Below, one piece after another: positions 57,313 through 64,000 of a stretch of 64,000 bases of DNA. The position numbers were made by a program, and so were the translations under genes. The stretch's first letter is position 1. Each line of letters starts with the position of its first letter. Under the pieces are notes generated by a model, which worked only from the letters and a program-made list of their open reading frames with translations, had not been told where the DNA came from and did no database searches. Origin of the DNA: Mycteria americana (lineage: Eukaryota > Chordata > Aves > Ciconiiformes > Ciconiidae); contig NC_134367.1 in the NCBI RefSeq assembly GCF_035582795.1, positions 560,501 to 624,500 on the forward strand, in the 5' to 3' direction.

Positions 57313-59894
57313 GGTTGGCCCCAGCCAGCACCTAAGCACCCACCAGCTGCTCGTGCGCTCCCCACCAGTGGGATGGGGGAGAGAAGTAGAAAAGCAAAAG
57401 CGAGAAAAACTCGCGGGTCGACCTGGGAGGGACTTCCTAGCCAAGGAGAGATGCACCTCGTACTCCTGCTCTAGAAGATGAACGAAAAAGCAACTCCCGG
57501 CCAACACCGACGCTAAACCTTCTTGTGCAGCATCTACCAAAAGACAAGTGGGAAATGCCGCGGTCTGAGCTATAGCTGCACGTGCATTGCACGTGCAAGC
57601 TCGCAGGGGCTGCTACAAGGCCCTCCAAGTTTACGTCTCTAGAAGGAAAGAAAGAATCCAATCTCCTTATGGACGATTTCTTGGGAGATCTCTCTGAGGC
57701 CACAGTCCCCATCAGGCGGCCACATTTTTCATGAGTGGAGCCGATGCCTGAACAAGCCTGGAGCGGGACAGGAGACCCGCACAAGCCTCTCTGGGCTGAA
57801 TGAAGAGCTGGATGCCTTTGGGGACGGTGACTCCTTTCTGCTCACGGCAGAACCTGACACAGAGTGAGCGCTGATGGAGCTCTCCCAGGCCTATAGGGAA
57901 ACCAGGCATCAAAGGCATGAAGAAAAGTAGCAACCATCTCCGCAGAACCTAAAACCCAGAAGTAGCGCTGACATTGTGGACGCAGTGGGCAGAAGCTTTG
58001 GGAAGGAAAGGAAGAAAGACTGAGTCCAAAGCAAATTTGTAATGATGCATTTACCAAATTACAAGCCAATAAATGTCGATTCGACCTCAGCAACAGCCTC
58101 AGGGGGTGTGTGGGGTGCTCACTGCTGCACACAGTTTGGGTAAGGCTTTCTGAACAGACTCTGCAGGTGACGCTGGAGCAAAAATACTGCTGTCTCCAGT
58201 GGGCAGACGTACTCCCAGCGTGAGCGTACACATAAACGGACACCCACAGGAGAGGGAATGGGCGCTTTCAGGCTCAGGGCTGCATGTGGTTCTCTAGCAC
58301 CTGGTAATACCTGGTTTTGTCTAATTCCAGATAAAATGAGTAAATAAAATAATAAAAATATTTTAAAAAATCTATTTTACATATTGTCTCTCTCTTCTTG
58401 TACTTTATATAGTGCACGTAGTCTTAACATGCTTGCGTGTTTTCCCTCTGCACCGAATGATGAGTCCTGTGGAAAAATGATGCATGTGGAAAAATGGTCT
58501 ATGACCCCTGATTGCGATGCATATACATACAGAAAGCAGAAATAAGAACATATGAGCTGGCGTTTCCTAACCGTTAACACTATTTGTACCACCCCGCAGC
58601 CCACGGCTCTCCGGCAGCGTGGTGCCTGTGGGACCCCGATGGCAGCTGCAGCCGCAAGGAACTGGGAGGTTGACCCAAAGGAGGATGCTTGAGGACCCGA
58701 GTCAAAGCCAAGGACACCGATGGTGACAACGAGCCTCACCACCAGCTGGGCTCACGCTGCACGGCATGAAACCAGCCCTGTCCTAGAAAGCACTCTGCCT
58801 ACTGAGAAAGCAAGAAAGACACCTGGGGCGGATGCAGAGGGAGCAGCAGAGAGCCCTGCCAGCACAGGCAGCCTCCACGCAACCCACGGGTGCTATGGCA
58901 CGGTGCCGGGGCTTGACCCGGGGCAAAGGAAGCCGTGGGAGGACGTGGCGGGTGTAGCTGTGCCTCTGCAGACATGGGAGGTGAACTGGGACAGCCCGGA
59001 GGCAGCACGCAACCGTTAATGGGTACGCTCGGGGCTGGCTCCCAAGGCTGAACGAGACGGCATCGCTGGGGGGGGTCAATAAATCGCTCTCGCAACCTTC
59101 CTTCTCCAGTGGCTGAAGGCAAAGGGAGAGATGGAAGGAACGATGCAAAGTCCAATAAATATCGGAGCTGAGGCTGTCCCTGTGGCTTTTGAAGCTGCTG
59201 ACGTGAGCCTGCGCTGGGGCTGTCGGGTCAGTGTCTCCCTTCCCCAGCACAGGCAAGTGCTTCTGCAGCTTTGCCTGGTAAAGAGACCGGTCTGCTGAGG
59301 AGCCGTGCACGGCTCTGCTCCTCCAGGGCCACTGCCGCAGAGCTCACGGGATGGGGAACTCCAGGATGCCTTCTGCAAACAGAGCAGAGGCAGATGTGAA
59401 CAGGTCTGTAAACTCCTCTCTGACTCTGCTGGAGTTGCAGCCTTAGAAAATCCTGGGAATTATCGGCTTGCTGCATGTTCTTCCTGGAAACTGCACCAGG
59501 GAGGACACAGAAGATGGATTTCAATTTAGAAAAACAACAAAAGAAAACCTCTGACCCGGCTCCTGAAGTGTTTGGGAGCTGACTTCAATTTATTGGGCCC
59601 AGCTTATCAAGTCTTGTATACAAGAGTTCTGAGGTTTAACCTAAAAAACCCTTAATGCTTCCTGCAGAAAAGAGGCAGACCTCTGGCCTGCGCATCAAAC
59701 CCGCTTCAGCGGGGGTACAGGAAGCAGTGACCGTAATAGCTTTTAGCAGATACACAAAATGCTGCTGCACCATCACCCCCCTCATCCCAGCAGTTTAACT
59801 GGAGGTCCCCCACCTCCCTGCTGGCCTGCTGTCAAATTTTCTACAACCACCATGACAGAAGAGAGTTTTAAAGGAGAATGGGATGAAAAAAGCA

Positions 59895-60265
59895 TTGAAA
59901 AATTCAGGTCGGAAGGAGCCTCAGCGGGTGTCCAGACCAACCTCCTCTTCTGAGCAAGGTCAACTCCAAAGTGTTGCTCAGGGTCTTCAGCTGATCTGTG
60001 AAAAATCCCCCAAAAGGGAGATCCCACCGTCCCCACCGTGCAGGGCAGCCTGCTGCAGAGTTTAACTGCTCTCATGGGAATTTCTTTCCTAAATCCAGCC
60101 CGAGACCCCCAGCCAGTGTGTGACCATCGCCTCTTGCTTTCTCCGTGCACCTCTGGGAAGGCTCTGGCTCTGCTTTCTCCTCGGTCGCCCGTTAGGAGAC
60201 AGAAGATTACAGTTGGATTTCCCTTTTGCCTCCTCTTCTCCAGGCTGAACGCAACCAGCTCCTAT
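59895..60265 (-). mobile_element. CR1 LINE 3' fragment, minus orientation
   Basis: From left to right it shows the reverse complement of a CR1 3' untranslated region: TCGGAAGGAGCCTCAGCGGG, GTGTTGCTCAGGG, CTCATGGGAATTTCTTTCCTAA and TCTTCTCCAGGCTGAACGC. It is diverged and 5'-truncated near 60265. Confidence 0.85.
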
Positions 60266-60279
60266 GTCATCCTGAGCAG

Positions 60280-60478
60280 AGGGTTTTGTAGGACATGGAC
60301 ATTAGGAAAAGCTTCTTCATGGGGAGGTCACCAGAGAGGTAAGGGACCTCCATCCTTAGAGGTCTTCAAAGCTTGCCTACATGAAGCCAGAACTAACCGC
60401 ATCTAGTGCCAGCAGCGGTCCTGCTTCAAGCGATCAGTTGAGCTAAAGACCCCTAGAAGGCCCTACATCTCTACGATC
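60280..60478 (+). mobile_element. CR1 LINE 3' fragment, plus orientation
   Basis: Plus-strand landmarks GGACATTAGGAAAAGCTTCTTCA, CCAGAGAGG, CTTAGAGGTCTTCAAAGC and CCTAGAAGGCCCT...TCTACGATCT follow CR1 3' order. It lies back-to-back with the minus-oriented copy at 59895-60265. Confidence 0.8.
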
Positions 60479-63400
60479 TACAGATGTTTACTGAGAAACT
60501 ATGAAATCTTGCTTTGCAAGAAATGTACGTTGATTTTAATTCATTTTATTATGTAGCATATTCCTGCGAATAGATTAAAATAAAAGGGAGCTTGTATACA
60601 TATAAAACCAAAGAGCTAACAGTTTTTAGATAAGTGATTTAGACAAGTAAACATCTCATCATGCCCCAAATAACTAACTCCAGAAAATACAGCAAACATA
60701 ACAAAAACGAGAATATGAACACATGGTTGACAACTCTCATTTTTTGTTCTGCATCCTTGCTGTCGGAGATAAAGCAAGCCAGAGGGTGCCAACGGGCATC
60801 CAAGGAAAAGCAGGGGTCTTCAGTAGAAAGTGAAACGGCAATGGGTTTCTCGTCTGCGTATCATGCACGTTCGATGTCTAATTCACATTTACCATGCTTG
60901 CCTTTGTCTTTACTTAAGAATGATGGAACGGCTCTTGAGCCCGGCTTCCTCCCGTCAAGTATCACGGGGCTCAAGCTGATGAGCTTTTATAATACTCACT
61001 GCAAGTAATTGGAGCTCTTCTCCATGCTGCAGGGGCTTTCTCGGAAACAAAAGCCCCTCTCTTCTCGCCCAGGTGTTCTCCCCATGTCAAGGGCTGGGGG
61101 GGCACAGCGAACCGAGCCCCCACCGCTGACACTGCCCGTGGCTTTCTCTGCAGCTCTCTTCTTGTTCAGCCCCTCAGGCCCTCTATATCCCCACGTTTTC
61201 AAATAACATTGACAGCACCCTGCTTGAACGGGCAGAGGAACCTCTGCTGACGTTATCGCGTGTACCGTGACCACAAAATGTTATGTAGCAGGGAAGAAAA
61301 AAATAGGCTTTGTGCATATTTCACCAAAAAACTGTCAAGTAGGAAATCAAGTTATTCTTTCCATGGATGTATAGGTCATCTGTCTAGCCTACATCATCTG
61401 TGTTTAAAATTTCATGCATATATACAACCCAAAAGCCGCAGTGCCCTTGCATTCCTCTGCTCATTTTGGGGCTGAGCCAACTCAATAAATAGCAGCGAGG
61501 AGCCTGAGAACAACGAGCTGAGACGCTCCTTGCGCAGAGGTTAATTTTGTTTAGAAACGTCTTGAAATATTGGGGAAATTTATGAGTCCTGAAGAGTGCA
61601 AATATCTTACTACATAGAATATGACGGAGCGCCGCAGGCAGGTTGGGCAATCCTCGGCCAGCGACCATTCAAACAAACCAACAAACCCAGAAGTTTTTAG
61701 CGATGAGGAATAAATGACAGAAACATAGCGGATGTCGGAGAAGTTGGTTTTGCTGAAAACAGGCCTTGCCAAATAACACTTGATTTCCTTCCTGGAGAAG
61801 ATTATGAGTTTTATTGACGAGGATAATTACGGAGAAATAATATCCTTCATAAGGCATTTGATTTAGTAATGTGTGACTTTCTGATGAAAAAAGGGAGCAG
61901 TAGGCAGCAGCAGCGAAGTGCACTCTGCAGAGATTAAGCAAAAGATAACTGTCAAAAAATGCACCGCCGAAGGGCACGTCCCATCGAAGGTGGTTTGGGT
62001 TTGGTCTTCAGAGCAACGCGTCGCCCAAGTCCTGCCTGACTCCCCTGCCACAGCCACGTGCCGTGCATCTGCTGCTCCATCCTGACCGCTTGCTGGCATC
62101 CTTTCCCCCCCTTTTTTTTTGCAGTTCTCATGAGCACTTCAATGTCCTGCCTGTCCCCGCCGCTGGAGCAAGAGCAAGCCCTTTGTGCGCATGGACATCC
62201 CCGACGTGGACATGGAGCACCTCTTCCATTAGAGTCTATCGTGGAACCAACACGCTGGAGAGCTACGGAAAACCTTGCAACTATTGCCACTGAAGTAACC
62301 AAAATACCTTGTGCTTACTGTAATTTCAGGTACTTCTTCTGCAGTCAGGAATTATGGAAGCTGCTGTTTACAAAGGTGAGGTGCAGGGAAAGGACGTTAT
62401 TTGCTGACACAGAAATGAACAGCATCACAGGAAAAGGTAGCTGGAAGAAAACACCTCGTCCACCCCTGCGCACCACAGCTGGATCCGCTCTTCATAATCC
62501 CCTCCTGACAGATGTTTATCTGACGTGCTCTCAAAAGCCTCTTCATTCAGATTTTCCTAACGTCTAAATGCAACTCCTAAATGAAAGTTTCAGCAAGCGG
62601 AGCTCACGGCATGGCCCAGCCCCACGGGGCAAGGACAGCAGCTCTTCCCTCCCCCGTGCAGCGATCTTTGTGTCTGAAGCCTTCGAAACCTGCTCGCGGT
62701 CCTCTCTGCTCCAGGTAGACAGCTCTGGTCCTTCAGCCCCGTCGGGTGAGCCAGCCGTTCAGCCAAGACGAGCTTCCTCACCGACCTCCTCGGGACTCGC
62801 CGCGTCTTTTTGGAGCCCAGAAGCGGACCTCCTGTTTCAGGTGGGACCCCAGGGAGGGTCGGTGGAGTAGGAGGCTGGTTTGTGGGTCCAGCGAACCCCA
62901 AAGTCACCTCTAGTCTTTTTTTTTTAATACCATGAGAGCATTGACTCGTGTTTGCTTTGTGATCCGCCACGGCCCCAGGTGCTTCTCTGCAGAACGGCTA
63001 TCCTTCCGGCTGCTTCGTGTTTCATATTTGCTGAGCTGATTTTCCCGCATATATACTGCACACATTCCTTCGTACATACTGAAATCCAATCTTTTCTTCC
63101 CCCTCCAAATATTCCTGCAATTTTTCAGGTCAATTTTGAGTTCTCATCCCCTTCTCTAAAGCCCCAGCAATCTCCTGCTTGATGTCAGGAGCCAATCCAA
63201 GTCCCTTGCAGGAAGGCTGAATAGTAATTAATTCAGGACAGAAATAATGAACTATAGAGGAATTTCAATTTACACGTCTTTCTATTTTAACAGAAAACCC
63301 TTGACAACTGATCTTGGAGAAAACTTTCCCAACCAAATTTATAACTGCTTTGCATGAGGCTCATCTAGCCTACGCTGCTCCAGCTCTACGGGAGGAAAAC

Positions 63401-64000
63401 AGGAGTTTGCTCTGGACTAGCTCTGCAAGGAAAACTACAAAGGGGATGCTCACGGTTTGCTGCTTTTTCCTAATACACATTTATTTGAATTGCTTTAACC
63501 TGTGATAAAAATTGGAATGCTGTCAAGCCGGTTTGGTGTAAGACCGTTGGGTCTTGTCCTTACGGCTTTCGCAGAGGAACCGGGTAGGGGCCAGAAGCAC
63601 CATGATGCAAGTGCACGACGACTGCCGCAGCTTGCGGGTACCAAGCCCTGTTTTCCTGGGACACCGCCGGAGCCGTCCTCCCCGTCCCCGCTCTGCAGCC
63701 CCTCCTGCGATTGAACAGCACGACTGCAGTCACCGGGGCTGTAATTTCCCTGCGAGGTATTTCTCCAGAATTTGGGTCTGTATCGCCATTTGCGGTTTTC
63801 CTTTTTACTAGTAATGTAAAAATTATTTATGTTAACCAGAAATGGAGGAGAAAAATCCTTTCAGTGCTGCAAATGAAACTATTGCTGTTGCTGCCTGAAT
63901 AATTCCAGCTCGATCGAAGCGTGTGCTAAAAATAATTCAACCCCCTCTCCGCAAATACTCTTTGAGGAAAACATTTAAAACAGAAAACAAGGTCTCTAAA
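60479..64000 (-). other. DTNB: DTNB intron, right end of window
   Basis: This is ordinary A/T-balanced intronic sequence. No exon, repeat family or RNA gene was recognised. Confidence 0.55.

Larger units (their letters stand above)
53796..59890 (-). other. DTNB: DTNB intron upstream of the exon at 53795
   Basis: No coiled-coil exon of DTNB was found on the minus strand here. Apart from the A/T-rich tract at 54280 and the small repeat at 57214, nothing is recognised. Confidence 0.6.
36393..64000 (-). other. DTNB: DTNB gene, 3' portion (partial; continues beyond base 64000)
   Basis: This is the span inferred from three C-terminal coding exons (53636-53795, 46518-46607, 43327-43380) and a stop-bearing mini-exon (39489-39523), all minus strand with consistent phases. 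DTNB encodes beta-dystrobrevin, a cytoplasmic scaffold of dystrophin-associated complexes in brain, kidney and other non-muscle tissues. Its EF-hand, ZZ and coiled-coil exons are not in the window and must lie to the right. The left limit is a possible AATAAA on the minus strand and is uncertain. Confidence 0.8.

Noticed and set aside
1..64000. CRISPR arrays, phage or bacterial defence systems, tRNA or rRNA genes
   Set aside because: The tandem repeats lack unique spacers, there is no prokaryotic gene layout, and no tRNA or rRNA signature was recognised. I saw no previously undescribed gene system in this vertebrate window.

Overview
The window looks like bird genomic DNA. It carries CR1 LINE fragments of the avian type, a solo LTR of a family widespread in birds, very high GC with many minisatellites, and the 5' end of DNMT3A next to the 3' end of DTNB. 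Both genes lie on the minus strand, in the same order and orientation as in other amniotes as I recall them. No bacterial-type gene, operon or CRISPR array is present. Nearly all long open frames here, including frames of 300-900 codons in the first 35 kb, come from GC-rich, stop-poor, repetitive DNA and are not genes.

Region 1 to about 19.3 kb (minus strand) is the 5' part of DNMT3A, the de novo DNA methyltransferase. Two coding exons are clear. Exon 2 (coding 12131-12199, exon 12131-12365) starts MPSSG. Exon 3 (6699-6803, 105 nt) carries the conserved AGRPGRKRKH block. Both have good splice sites and phase-0 joins. Later exons (PWWP, ADD, catalytic domain) lie beyond base 1. Candidate first exons with strong minus-strand donors in CpG-rich DNA are at about 14.7-14.9 kb (with a TATA-like box), about 19.1-19.3 kb, and inside intron 3 at 1116 to about 1300. 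The last would supply its own in-phase ATG.

Region 19.3 to about 36 kb is intergenic and GC-rich. It holds a long degenerate GCCGA/TGCCG satellite (18.9-21.3 kb, with a 40-bp higher-order unit) and several other minisatellites (24.3, 24.9, 26.0, 28.6 and 30.4 kb). I found no supportable gene.

Region 36 to 64 kb has ordinary base composition and contains the 3' end of DTNB (beta-dystrobrevin, minus strand). Exons at 53636-53795, 46518-46607 and 43327-43380 encode the C-terminal tail after the coiled coil. A 35-nt exon at 39489-39523 supplies the stop. Its introns contain CR1 copies (53.3 kb, 39.7-40.5 kb, 59.9-60.5 kb), a plus-oriented solo LTR (51876-52421), a large (CCCTT)n(CTCCT)n block at 52.6-52.8 kb, and an older MIR/L3-like fragment near 39.1 kb.

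The two genes work separately: DNMT3A sets DNA methylation in the nucleus, and DTNB is a scaffold of dystrophin-associated complexes. The points most worth checking are the alternative DNMT3A starts, the AP-1 site cluster and G-runs upstream of them, the satellite abutting a candidate promoter, and the tandem splice acceptor and stop mini-exon of DTNB.
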